Both the position numbers and the translations under genes were made by a program. A stretch of DNA of 64,000 nucleotides. Origin: Bostrychus sinensis (taxonomy: Eukaryota; Chordata; Actinopteri; Gobiiformes; Eleotridae). Within the stretch, counting starts at the first letter, position 1, and every line of letters begins with the position of its first letter. The DNA lies in assembly GCA_020698575.1 (NCBI GenBank), contig CM036239.1:52854263-52918262 (forward strand), written 5' to 3'. The notes beneath the pieces were generated by a model, which did not search any database, was not told the DNA's origin, and worked only from the letters and a program-made list of their open reading frames with translations. This document shows, piece after piece, positions 35,901-44,347 of the stretch.

Positions 35901-38900
35901 TTTTTGCTTTAACAATTTTACAATAACTTACTAACAACTTTGTCTACATCAAAACTTTTCATGACAGTCCAAGACTTTCACAGTCTGTACTATCAGCTCC
36001 TGTCAGTTCCTCGTGCAGCACTAATGCCTTTCCTTTCAGGCTCTACCACAATAAAGTTGTTTCTGCTGCTGGAAAAGGATGAAGTTTTATTTTGAAGGGT
36101 CACAAGAGGTGGTCGATTTCTCTTAACAAAAACTTTACAGTGCGTCCCCATCCATCTCCTCTGCTCTTCTCCATCTCTCCTCTTACTTTTGATCAAAATT
36201 AAAAACAAAGTTATTGGAAATAATTATCTCTTTTGTTTTTGAGTAAAACAGACACTGGACCTGAAAAAAAAAAAAAAAAACACCGCGGCTGTTCGCAGAG
36301 AGGTAATAAACCGCATGTCTTTTAATTAAGCCTAAATGCTTTTACACATTTTAACGGTGCATATCTCTGTGATTCATGAACCTATCAACGTGAAATAAAA
36401 ACTGACACAAAGCTTGAGATCTAATCTGTCAGCAGGATTTAGCTGCAAGCCTCTGTGTCAAACCGTTTGTTTTACAACAGCTGTGCAAAGATGGAACGTC
36501 AATCTCTCATGCCAAGGTCTGACCAACAGGGGCCATGGCCACCCCAGGCCCCCACGTGGCTACGCCTCTGCAGAGAGTAGCAGCGCACATGAGTCATGTG
36601 ACGCACATGCGGCTGTAGTTTACAGAGACAGGTGATCTTTACCTGAGCACAGTGAGCTCCTCCTGCCCCACGCGGTGTATGTAAAGATTAATCCTATGAC
36701 AGTTTTAGTTTTCAGCAGTTTGTTGCTTTCTCTGCTGTTACAGTTGTGTTTGAGCTGAAGCTCATTCACCTACAGTTCTACTGTTGTTCACATGCGCCCC
36801 CTTCAGGCTAATGTTGGCTTGTTTTAAAAAAAGTAAAGTATAAACTGAGCAAATGGTTTGTACAATGATGTATAGCCTAATATAGCAGTGTAGGGGTGTC
36901 CCATTTCTTAGGGGGGTATTGTCAGCCCTACCTCTTACCCCTCTGTTTTAAGGTCTAAGGGGAAGGCGAAGGGTGAGGGCTAGGGGAAGGGGTAGGGGTA
37001 AAAATGAGAAATGGGATTGGGCCTAAGACATTTTACACCCGGGAAGAACTTTTGCACATAGGGACAATACATTAAGTCCTGCTTTCTGCTGAAAGCCTTG
37101 TACCATTGCTGTATTGAGAGCATCCTGACATACTGCTTAACATCATGGTATAGCAACTGTACAGAGGCAGATTGGAAGAGTCTCCAGAGAGGCATACACA
37201 CATCTAAAAAAATAATAGGATTGACACTACCCTCGTTGGAGGACAATTTCAAGAGGCACTGCATTCACAGGGCCACAAACATTTTAGCGGACCAGGCTCA
37301 TCCGTGTCACCACCTTTTCTCTCTGCTACCATCTGGACGGCGGTACAGAGCTGTGAAAGCACGCACCTCGTCTGCCTGCCAGTCAGGAGACTGGTGTGGT
37401 GTTATTGGGCTTCTGGGGGACAGCACATGTCCCATAGTGAGATACCTCACTCATGTATCAGAGAACCAGAGTTAACTACTTAATCTAATGTTGCATATGT
37501 CTGGTATAGCATGAAAAAAATCTGCTGAAAATGTGTACAAAATGATGTTCTGTTTAGAATATTTTTTGTTTGCTTAGGTGTGTCTGTGAAAACTCTTAGT
37601 CTAAAGATCTAAATCACATAAAAAAAAAAAAAAAACTCAGATCAGATGGACTTGTTTTTTAGGGTTTTAGAGCTTTTTTCTCTTATCAAAAAGACTTTTT
37701 ATGTTTTGTTTTTGTTGGATGTTGCACAGTCAGCATTATTTGCGCAAACATTTTATTACATTATTGGAATTATTACATTTAAAATAGCCAAAATGATTAC
37801 CATAGTGACAGGTATTACATTATTGGCCATTATTACATTATCAGTTGTTGCAGTCCCTTTTTTTTCCACGTTTTTTTTGTTTTGTTTTTCCTGTTCTGGA
37901 TGGAGGGTCTAAGGACAGGGGGGATTTTGTCTGTTTGAGTCTGTAAAGCCCTTTGTTGTGATATTGTGTTTTGTGTTTTGTATTGTGAGGTGACAAAATG
38001 TTTTGTCTTGTCATATTTTAGGTCACATGAGTAAAAACAGCATGTTTGCGTAAGCTTACCTTGGTGGCCTTTCTGATGCAGTGGGCGTCGAACTGAGCCG
38101 GAGTCATCAACAAGGCCAGAGAGACGTCCTCCAGGTCACGTCTCAGAACTGACTTCAGAGCCTTGTCCAGACGCTGTAGGAGGGCAGTGATCACATCATC
38201 AGCACGACTGTTACAACAAGCCCACTGGTGGTCAGAACAGGTGAGACGTGACACCAACCTCTCCTGCAGAGGCTTCGTAAACGGCTTTGATCTTCTGCCT
38301 CTGCTCGTTGCTCCTCATCACCAGCACCGAGATGATCACGTCCTCATCCACGTCTGACACAGAACAGTCACATTCACTCACTCTACGCAGCACCACAGAC
38401 CAACATGTGCAGAGCGGCGCAGGTTATTTCATTATTTGCATTATTCAAAACCCATGTTCCAGTATTTTCACAGACAAGGGGCAAACTCAGCCAAGAGCCA
38501 AACCAAATGGATTTTACTTTTACCAAACAGTGATGAGAAAACTAGTAGACCAAACATAATGGGAGCTTCCTTTTAAAGACTCACCACCCAAGACAAACTG
38601 ACACAAGTTCAACTTAAAAGGGATTATATTGTTGTTGTTGTTTTTTTCAGCTTTTAACTAGTGCTTTCAATTGATTAAAACTGTTATCAGATTAATCTCA
38701 CTCTTGGATTTTGATTAATCATTATTAATAGATTTTCAATGACAACATGCAGCTTTTGAATAAAAAAAAAAGGCCAGAGAGGTAGAGGAAATATTGCCTC
38801 CAGCAGCATGGTCTGACAAGCGTGGCTTGTTATTGTAGTACTAGTAGCGTCTTTGCTAGCGTCAGCAAAAACTTGCTTTGCTCAAAGGTGGTAGTTTAAG

Positions 38901-41900
38901 CTAGTTGTGCTTCGGTGACAAGAGAGTTCATTGTTGCAATATGTACACACGTGTCTGCTGACAGCACTACCTTGGTTTGATCCAGAGTACTGTCAGGGTG
39001 TTTTTTGTGCTGAGCACACCAGCTGGAGTCTCCTCGATCATCTTTCACCCATTTGTGGTTTGCACTAACCTTAATATAACCCTGCTCCGCCTGACAGGTA
39101 GCCCTCTGCGATAAAGTTACGAGAAGAAATAAGGCAAAACAGATTGTGTGATTAATTTGCGTTATTAAATATTCATGCATTAGCCTTTTTAGATTAATGC
39201 ATGCGTTAATGCGTTAACATTGTTAACAACATTTTCAGCTCCTGAGAAGGGCAGTGCCTCAGCATAGAGGATTACTCAAACGAGTGAATAAAACAAAATA
39301 CTACTCCAGGTATGTTTTTGAGGAGGAAAAAACAGCTAAAAGCTCAAAAATGTCAATTTAGTGGAATAAGGGACCTTTAAAAAGTTTTTTTCTGTCTCTG
39401 TTCTTCTGTTTTGTGGCCCAAACAGCTGGAATCTTTCTAGTTGGTCTTGCCAATGCTGTTACTCCTGATCCAAATGGGACCATTCATCCTTGTGCTGAAC
39501 TTGAGGGCTTAACTTTGGGTGCAATATTGGGGAGATTAAACGCTCCGCCTATTTTTTTTTTATTTTTTTTTATTTTTTACACTTTGAATCATGTACTTTT
39601 GTAAAAGGAGTATGCTAATTTGGAGTTTCTGTATTAGAAATGCATTATGATACTTTTACTGTGATTTACTTAGCTTCAACTATATACTAGGCTAGTGTCA
39701 GTGTCAGTGTTAGCACAACGGCAAGGCTGATTAGTAAATATTAGGCTCGTTCGAGATGAGCTAGACCTGCGCAGTTTCGATCAGTGTCAATCTGTGCGCA
39801 GTGCACTGCCAGGTTAGATTTGTGTCCGACTTGTTCTGGACTTGCTCTGATGTCACAAGTGCGACGGTCACCGAAAGCTCGTGAGATCCAAACGAGAGCA
39901 GCGTCAGAGTTATGTGAAGTATTTGATTGATTGATTTGATTTGATGATTTTGAAAATAAATGCATTAAACTGATTTGTAAGAACTTTTCTGTCCCGTGCT
40001 TGACCCCAGTCTGTGCGTTAATGAGGTGCTCTATTGGAGCACACAACGTGAGGCACATTCAGCAGTGATTCTCAGCTTTTATGTCTAAATTTACACATTT
40101 TAAATGTCAAACAGCCTTCTATAACAGCAGATACTGTGCACAATCTTTTAATAATATTCTACTTCACAATGAGCAGTGGGGCACAAAGTTTATCCAGGTC
40201 AAAACTGTAACTTTAGTCTGTATTTAAAAAAAAAAAGACGGGGGAGGAGGAGGGCAGTGAAGTGTCGTGCGTGATGTTTCTGATCAGCACTGAACTCAGA
40301 TCCAATCACCTGTCCATTCACCGCTGACAGGTGGGCGTTTTCCCATCATGCACTGAGCTGTGCAGCCTCTGCAGTTGCTCCTGATGAACTGCGGCGGCTC
40401 AGACGCTGGTCTCGTTTGGATCTCATAGTGACCGTCGAACTTGTGGCATCAGAGCAAGTCGGGAACAAGTCGGACACAAATCTAACCTGAGGCACTGTGC
40501 ACAGACCGACACTGATCGAAACTGCGCAGGTCTAGCTCATCTCGAACGAGCCTAATCAGGAGAGACAGTGGGCCATACCAAGTATTCTGCACGGGGAGGG
40601 GAGGGGGGTAGAATAAACTAATTACTATTTTGCTGGCAAACGAAATGAATACAGAAAATTGACGAGTTATTCATGCAAGATAATTCTTATTTGTATTCAT
40701 CGCAATGTTGTGATTATTGAGGGGGTTATATGGCTCGACCCCCCTAACCCCCCCGGAAATTACGCGCCTGGCTAAACGAATGATTGTTAAAAAAATTCCT
40801 AGTTCCTCCTCTCTGGAAAAAAGTGTTATATTAAGTCCCAGATGAGGTCTCAGAGTCTAATTTTTTTCAGAGATGACTTCTGTGATGCTGCTGTTTACTG
40901 AATAACTTGTTTTCCTTAAATACAAAGAAAAAAAACTGAAAGTGCATTTACCTCAGATCTAAATGTGTGCAAAGAGTTTAGTCTAAAGGCAGGGCCGGGC
41001 CCTTCCTATAGGCAAACTAGCTGCAGCTGCACAGGGCCTCATAGACATTAGAGGGCCCCAGTGCTTGTCCAGTTTTTGCTTATTTGATTAATGCCAACTC
41101 TCTTATTTCCAGTCATTTTTTGCTAAAGACTTAGCTGAAAGTGTGGGCCCATGCAGTCTGTACATTAATGTCGTTTATGTCCTGTTTACCTGTGCTCCGT
41201 GCTGAGTTTGCAAGTCAAAAATATCTCAAAGCATTAATTTCTTTAGAAAAATAGTCAGTCAGTATTTTATTAAAATTACATTAAAATATAGTAACATTTG
41301 AATGGTCTCAAAAATGACTGAGGCTTGGCCCCTAAACCTGGGCTCCCAAATGTACAGGACCGGCACTGTGTATCGGCCGGTGTAGACTGAACATTACATC
41401 ATCACCACTGACCTTTGGCTTGGATGGCACTCTGCAGGACAGAGGCGTCATGGCTGGCGTTGAAGTTGGGGTACGGAGCCACAGTCCCGTAGTATTTGGG
41501 TTTGGGCTTCCCCTTCACCTGCAGTTACAACAAGGACAGTGTTATTAATGCAGAATGGAATGATTTCTTAACTCTCGGGCTCTCCTTTTAAAAAAATCAT
41601 GTTCCTTTTAAAGCCCTTTTAGGTTACTGAGTCACATTTAAATTATAAAGCATGAAGAAAAAAACTTTTTTTTTTGTTTTTTGATCATTAACCTCTCTCC
41701 TCAACATACATAGCAAAAGTAAATTCATTTTAACCCCCTAAATGCCTCTGTGTTTACATAATTCTCACATATTTGTTAATAAAACATGAATTATTTACTA
41801 TTTAAAGATGCAAAGTGTTTTTTGTTTGTGCAGGGATTACCAGTCCTGGACAGGTCATTGATTAGTCCTAACACTGATTTTAATACATTTTTACTTTTTG

Positions 41901-42292
41901 TGCTATCACAAATAAAGAGCTGTAACTCACGTTTTTCCTCTTAAAGCCCTAAGAGGGCTGGTCTACAGTCACTATTATCTAATGGGAATTAAAAGGGAAT
42001 TATTTCCCACAATGCAATGAGAAAATGGTTAATCTGGTGGTGATTTTATTTTGTTTGTGTATTTTTTAGCCTGACTGACAGGGGTACAGAAGAATTAACA
42101 TGATTTAACATTTCTGTATTGCAATGGCAGTAGAATGAAAATAAGTACAAAATAAATAAGTAAAGTGTAGTCTGTCAGTCTGTGTCTGTACACGTCTCTC
42201 ACTGTCTGCTGTCAAGGTACACTCACCTTCGCAGTCTCGTCCTCAGTTTTCCGATCTTTGATGTCATTGAAGAACTTTTTGAAGAAAGACAT
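19677..42292 (-). CDS. anxa1: Annexin A1-type protein, complete 11-exon gene (upstream tandem copy)
   Basis: Calcium-dependent phospholipid-binding annexin, expected at the cytosolic face of membranes. Coding exons, read on the minus strand: 42292-42227, 41518-41413, 38353-38259, 38173-38060, 31780-31690, 29300-29164, 22051-21958, 21530-21435, 20708-20650, 20554-20432, 19733-19677. All borders are AG/GT and the phases join into 345 residues plus TGA. The N-terminal tail is residues 1 to about 40 and starts [15 protein letters not shown]. Four annexin repeats follow. Recognisable segments are [10 protein letters not shown] (59-68), [12 protein letters not shown] (repeat 1/2 link), [17 protein letters not shown] (128 on), [12 protein letters not shown] (209 on), [34 protein letters not shown] and the end GLCGPN, which parallels ANXA1 CGGN. 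Exon lengths 95, 114, 91, 94, 96, 59 and 123 match the vertebrate annexin pattern. The repeat-2 calcium loop reads KRLGTDE instead of the usual KGLGTDE. I cannot tell which fish anxa1 paralogue (a, b, c or d) this is. Confidence 0.93.
19856..20277. mobile_element. hAT-type MITE with internal 'CTAAACCAGG' repeats, copy 2
   Basis: It starts CAGTGTTTCTCACTCAG and ends GTTTGAGAACCACAG. Its internal order is the same as copy 1 ('aagtgccatcacag', the 11-bp units, 'gccagtggcacctgtaccac'). It lies in the last intron of the complete annexin gene, so the last exon is flanked by two copies of this element. Confidence 0.65.
20829..20900. repeat. (AT)n microsatellite
   Basis: About 36 uninterrupted AT dinucleotides in the annexin intron between exons 8 and 9. 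The rest of that intron up to 21434 shows nothing else I can name. Confidence 0.98.
22946..23622. mobile_element. Inverted-repeat element with TAGGAGCACTT ends
   Basis: About 50-bp terminal inverted repeats share TAGGAGCACTT, GGCGTCGGTGCAGTGATAT and ACTCCTAAAAAATT. The inside has several short inverted GC-rich patches and no transposase. It lies in the 7.1-kb annexin intron 6, 29 bases from another inverted-repeat element. No clean target duplication was seen. Confidence 0.78.
23652..24300. mobile_element. Inverted-repeat element with CGTATTTTCCGCACTATAAGG ends
   Basis: Both ends carry CGTATTTTCCGCACTATAAG in inverted orientation, flanked on each side by GTA. Sub-terminal 'attataaggcgca' repeats occur four times. 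This terminus is very common in fish genomes. Non-autonomous: no transposase inside. Confidence 0.8.
25191..27617 (+). pseudogene. piggyBac transposase gene (PGBD-like), frameshifted
   Basis: Domesticated-type or element piggyBac transposase inside annexin intron 6, on the opposite strand. A short first exon ([14 protein letters not shown], 25191-25232) is followed by an acidic exon (25441-25654, [16 protein letters not shown]) and a large exon from 26127. Readable core: [43 protein letters not shown], then the catalytic aspartates in [21 protein letters not shown] and [11 protein letters not shown]. The C-terminal Cys-rich zinc-binding tail ([20 protein letters not shown]) is intact to the stop. 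Two frame changes break it, near 26335-26365 and 26545-26565, so it cannot make one protein as read. The left end 'cctcctgagaccc' near 25007 looks like a piggyBac terminus; no matching right end was found. Confidence 0.85.
25701..25935 (-). mobile_element. Fragment of the hAT-type 'CTAAACCAGG' element, inverted
   Basis: It begins CAGTGGTTCTGAAACTGTAG, the typical element terminus, then runs through inverted 11-bp units (tggtttaggcc, ctggtgtagac). It lies between the second and third exon-like parts of the piggyBac gene. The other end was not recognised. Confidence 0.5.
27930..28090. repeat. Degenerate 'ACTAAACCAGG' repeat patch
   Basis: Units such as gactaaccc, ggaactaaaccagg and ggactaaactgg match the repeats in the hAT-type elements near 19-20 kb and the array at 44.7 kb. 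Terminal sequences were not recognised, so it is probably a truncated copy. Confidence 0.6.
28091..29163. other. Annexin intron 6, unassigned part
   Basis: No exon, repeat array or element border that I can support. Short frames at 28231-28530 on both strands lack codon or domain signals. Confidence 0.5.
30985..31427. mobile_element. ATCGATA-rich DNA element remnant (upstream duplicate)
   Basis: Counterpart of 4043-4420 with the same internal order, including the ttatgatttttgg core. It is slightly longer at its left side (repeated 'actatattgat'). It lies about 260 bases downstream of annexin exon 5 on the minus strand. Confidence 0.45.
31844..32365 (+). mobile_element. Solo LTR, inserted after the annexin duplication
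   Basis: The 522-base unit starts TGTAGCAG and ends CTCCACA, with the four-base target duplication CTAC on both sides. The matching place in the other duplicate (around 4771) reads 'ggcctactttgg' and is the empty site. Inside are a TATA motif (actataaaagtg, near 31908), a splice-donor-like CAGGTAGGAAG and AATAAA-like A-rich sites near 32190. No internal retroviral or Gypsy genes remain, as after recombination between two LTRs. Family not determined. Confidence 0.82.
33144..33870. mobile_element. Inverted-repeat element with AAAGGCCTCSATACACC ends
   Basis: The left end AAAGGCCTCGATACACCAAG and the right end CTTGGTGTATGGAGGCCTTT are inverted relatives, with further inverted sub-terminal similarity. 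The inside is GC-richer than its surroundings and encodes nothing recognisable. Absent from the other duplicate. Confidence 0.75.
34966..35872. mobile_element. Nested hAT-type element (TAGGGAT ends) with internal minisatellite
   Basis: It starts TAGGGATTGG and ends CCCATCCCTA. The flanks GTTGTTAT and GTTGTTAA match at 7 of 8 positions. It lies wholly inside the 34515-36570 element and is therefore younger. It carries the 15-bp repeat block at 35022-35370. Confidence 0.75.
35022..35370. repeat. 15-bp minisatellite GTCAGACAGGTGAGA
   Basis: About 23 near-perfect units, varying mainly at one position (gagag, gaggg or gagtg). Because 15 is a multiple of three, plus-strand frames stay open and read GESQT or RVRQV cycles. 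These are repeat artefacts, not proteins. Confidence 0.97.
37050..37480 (+). pseudogene. LINE (L2/CR1-like) reverse transcriptase C-terminal fragment
   Basis: Reads [33 protein letters not shown] and [20 protein letters not shown], typical of the C-terminal end of fish L2-type ORF2. It is 5'-truncated with no catalytic domain, and lies in annexin intron 4-5 on the opposite strand. Confidence 0.8.
38650..39225. mobile_element. TTAATGCG-type AT-rich DNA element remnant
   Basis: It begins with 'attgattaaaactg' and 'agattaatctcac' and ends with 'agattaatgcatgcgttaatgcg', a pattern common to fish non-autonomous elements. A related head occurs at 54438 ('tagggctgggcaagcattaacg'). Terminal bases are unclear. 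Confidence 0.4.
39743..40553. mobile_element. Foldback element with about 170-bp inverted arms
   Basis: Arms 39743-39910 and 40390-40553 are long inverted copies, from AGGCTCGTTCGAGATGAGC to its inverse GCTCATCTCGAACGAGCCT, including 'tgtccgacttgttc' and 'gatccaaacgaga'. The central 480 bases are unique here. The other annexin duplicate lacks it, so it inserted after the duplication or was lost there. No transposase. Confidence 0.85.
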
Positions 42293-42407
42293 GTTTTATC
42301 TGGACCTGTCAATGTACAAGTAAAATGTAAAACAGAGATGAGCAAATGTCTTCTTGTTTGTTTTTTCTTCTTTTGTTGTTTTGTGAGTGAACGGGCAGCA
42401 GACGCAC

Positions 42408-42560
42408 CTTTTTTCTGTTCATTCGAGGCGTGTCTGGGGAAGCTGTAGGGCAACATGCTCTGGCCACGCCCCACTGTGCCATCTAGACCCGCCCCCAGTT
42501 CCATTTCAGGTGTGTGACAGACTACATTCTTATGAGGTGACAGACTGGTTCAGTCAGGTT
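42408..42560 (-). promoter_or_regulatory. Putative 5' untranslated exon and GC-rich promoter of complete anxa1
   Basis: A good donor (AAAAAAG|GTGCGT) ends at 42408 and a good acceptor (TTGACAG) sits 13 bases before the ATG, with exon start at 42305. This suggests a non-coding first exon ending at 42408. Upstream on the minus strand are GGGGGCGGG and GGGGCGTGGCC boxes of Sp1/KLF type. No TATA box is obvious. The segment is conserved in the downstream copy. Transcription start is inferred, not seen. Confidence 0.5.
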
Positions 42561-43010
42561 CACCCTTTATTCAAACAAAACCTGAACCTACATCTCAACT
42601 GTGGACTGAAAAGGTAATACAGTAATACAGTAGGAAGTACTTTTTAAATAAGTCTCTCAGTCTCTCTGTGCTCCTGTACCATCAGCATCCCATCTGGTGT
42701 CCCATTTAGTTTGGATGAGTGAGACACCAAATTTGATCTGTTTTCAGTTATCTATTTTGGAAGAAGTCAGGACTGAGCTGTTAACTTTTGAGGAAACATC
42801 ATCAGTATGCGTCATAAATAACAAGAAGAAGACTGCTGTGAAAGATCATTTGCACCACGCTATACAAGGCCCACCTGGACTTTAGTCACCCACCATAAAT
42901 TAAGCAGCCATAGAGGGTGGGTCAGCACATACTCACAGAACTAGAGTTACATCCAGTAACTACAATTACTATGTTGTATATGCTGCTGGTTAACACCTAC
43001 TGTCATATGG

Positions 43011-43609
43011 CAGGGGTCTCCAACCTGTAGGTCTCAGCCACTTTCCAAGTAGCTCCCCAAAGGCTTTATTAATCATACATAAACGTGTTTTGTCAAATTT
43101 TATTTATCAGTCATTTATCAAACCAACTTGTAAATGTTTTCAATCAAATTCAAAGGTGCCCGACCCCTTTGTGTACAAAAGTATTGGGTTATTATTCGCC
43201 ACATAGTTGTCAGTCAAACAGTGGCTTGATGAGTCAGTAGTGATATTAGCTCGACTACAGTATTTTCAGATTTGGTAACTAGAGTTTTGTTTCACAAAAT
43301 GTAATGATAAGTGTGCGTCAGTCACTGCACACAGACACACAAAATGCACATGGAGTGAACTAAATATTTCTTGTTTTAATTTAAAATGTGAGATGTGGAC
43401 ACCAACATTTTGTAAATGTTCAGGTGAATGTTAAGAAAAACAAAATACATTTCTCTAAAGTGTCAGCTCTGCAACAAACTGGCCACTGCCCACCTCGCCT
43501 TAGGCCTATAGTTACTGGGATAGGCTCCAGTAACAAAATAATGAGTAGCTTGCTGCCATTTTTGATTTGTAAAAGTAGCTATCAGGGGAAAAAAGGTTGG
43601 AGACCCCTG
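43011..43609. mobile_element. hAT-type MITE with CAGGGGTCTCCAACCT ends
   Basis: Starts CAGGGGTCTCCAACCT and ends AGGTTGGAGACCCCTG (one base differs in each arm's neighbourhood). The flanks match at only 5 of 8 positions, so the target duplication is decayed. It lies between the annexin promoter and the end of tmc2. A half copy starts at 7987 (caggggtctccaacctt) in the downstream duplicate. Confidence 0.75.
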
Positions 43610-44167
43610 CCGTAGGGACACAATAATATACTCCCAGCTGACCCAGCCTCAGCATCAGGATGGGAGCAGAAAAATGGGGTAAGTGCCCTGGCCCTGCTCC
43701 TCCAAGAGTAGCCAAGCACACCTCTCCATTAAAGGCCCAGCAGAGCCCAGGCTGCCTCTCCCAAGAGCACACAGGCACTGACCTGCACAATCTAAACAAA
43801 GATGCATGTAGTGTGCACCTCTCAGAAGCTTGGGTAAGTGTGGGGGTTCACGATTCCTGACCCCAAACCCCACAACCAACTGGTCTGAATTGTGATTGGA
43901 CAGGTCCATGTGGCAAGTTCTGACAGTTATGGACCAATGGTGTGGCAGTTCTGACAGTTATGGACCAATGGCGTAGCAGTACTGTCAGTTATCAACCAAT
44001 GGCGTAGCAGTACTAGAACAGTTTGAACTGACTATATAAAGGCTTGGAAACTGTTATCTAACTTTCAGACCAAAATCTAATCTTTAGTTAACTGACAACA
44101 CACAATTTATGGGACCCACTGTTGGTCGCTGAGAGAATAAAAATACAAGGAAAGAAATTTCAAAAGC

Positions 44168-44263
44168 TTTATTGAAAATTCACAAATATGAAAGAATAAG
44201 ATGAAGAACATGGCTGTAAGGATGAGAATCTGTCTGCAGATACAGTAGGTTCAATTGTTTATT
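44168..44263 (-). terminator. Two polyadenylation signals of the tmc2 gene
   Basis: AATAAA occurs on the minus strand at 44258-44263 and again at 44168-44173 (AATAAAGC), about 85 and 175 bases after the stop codon. Either could end the transcript. About 1.8 kb then separates this gene from the annexin ATG. Confidence 0.55.
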
Positions 44264-44347
44264 TTCACTGCTTATTGTTTTGTGTTATTGATATTTCCAT
44301 ACTGTGCACACTTGTATTATAAATTTGTGTTTTAATATGCCTCATGA

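Larger units (their letters stand above)
34515..36570. mobile_element. hAT-type element with CAGGGGCGTAGCC ends and perfect 8-bp target duplication
   Basis: It starts CAGGGGCGTAGCC and ends GGCTACGCCTCTG. The flanks CAGAGAGT (34507-34514) and CAGAGAGT (36571-36578) are identical. Length is 2056 bases. No transposase frame, so it is non-autonomous. It contains a second hAT-like element (34966-35872), which itself carries a minisatellite. Confidence 0.88.
33868..37025. mobile_element. Large inverted-repeat element with CCCAATTCTC-type ends, heavily nested
   Basis: The left region (33870-34020) and the right region (36890-37025) are inverted relatives, sharing a CCCAATTCTC/CCCATTTCTC-like tip, 'ccctcacccttcgcc' and 'cttaaaac.gaggggtag'. 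Other elements are inserted inside (34515-36570). Terminal bases are not fixed. No transposase visible. Confidence 0.45.
29417..42698. repeat. Tandem segmental duplication, upstream copy (part visible in both copies)
   Basis: Counterpart of 1-12218. It carries exons 1-5 and the promoter of the complete annexin gene. Compared with the other copy it has extra material at 31844-32365 (solo LTR), about 33003-37730 (several nested DNA elements and a LINE end) and about 39605-40790 (long inverted-repeat element). It lacks the hAT-like elements at 547-3236 and the SINE at 9517-9749. The duplicated unit probably continues through the rest of the gene to about 19.6 kb, but its partner lies outside the window. 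Confidence 0.87.
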
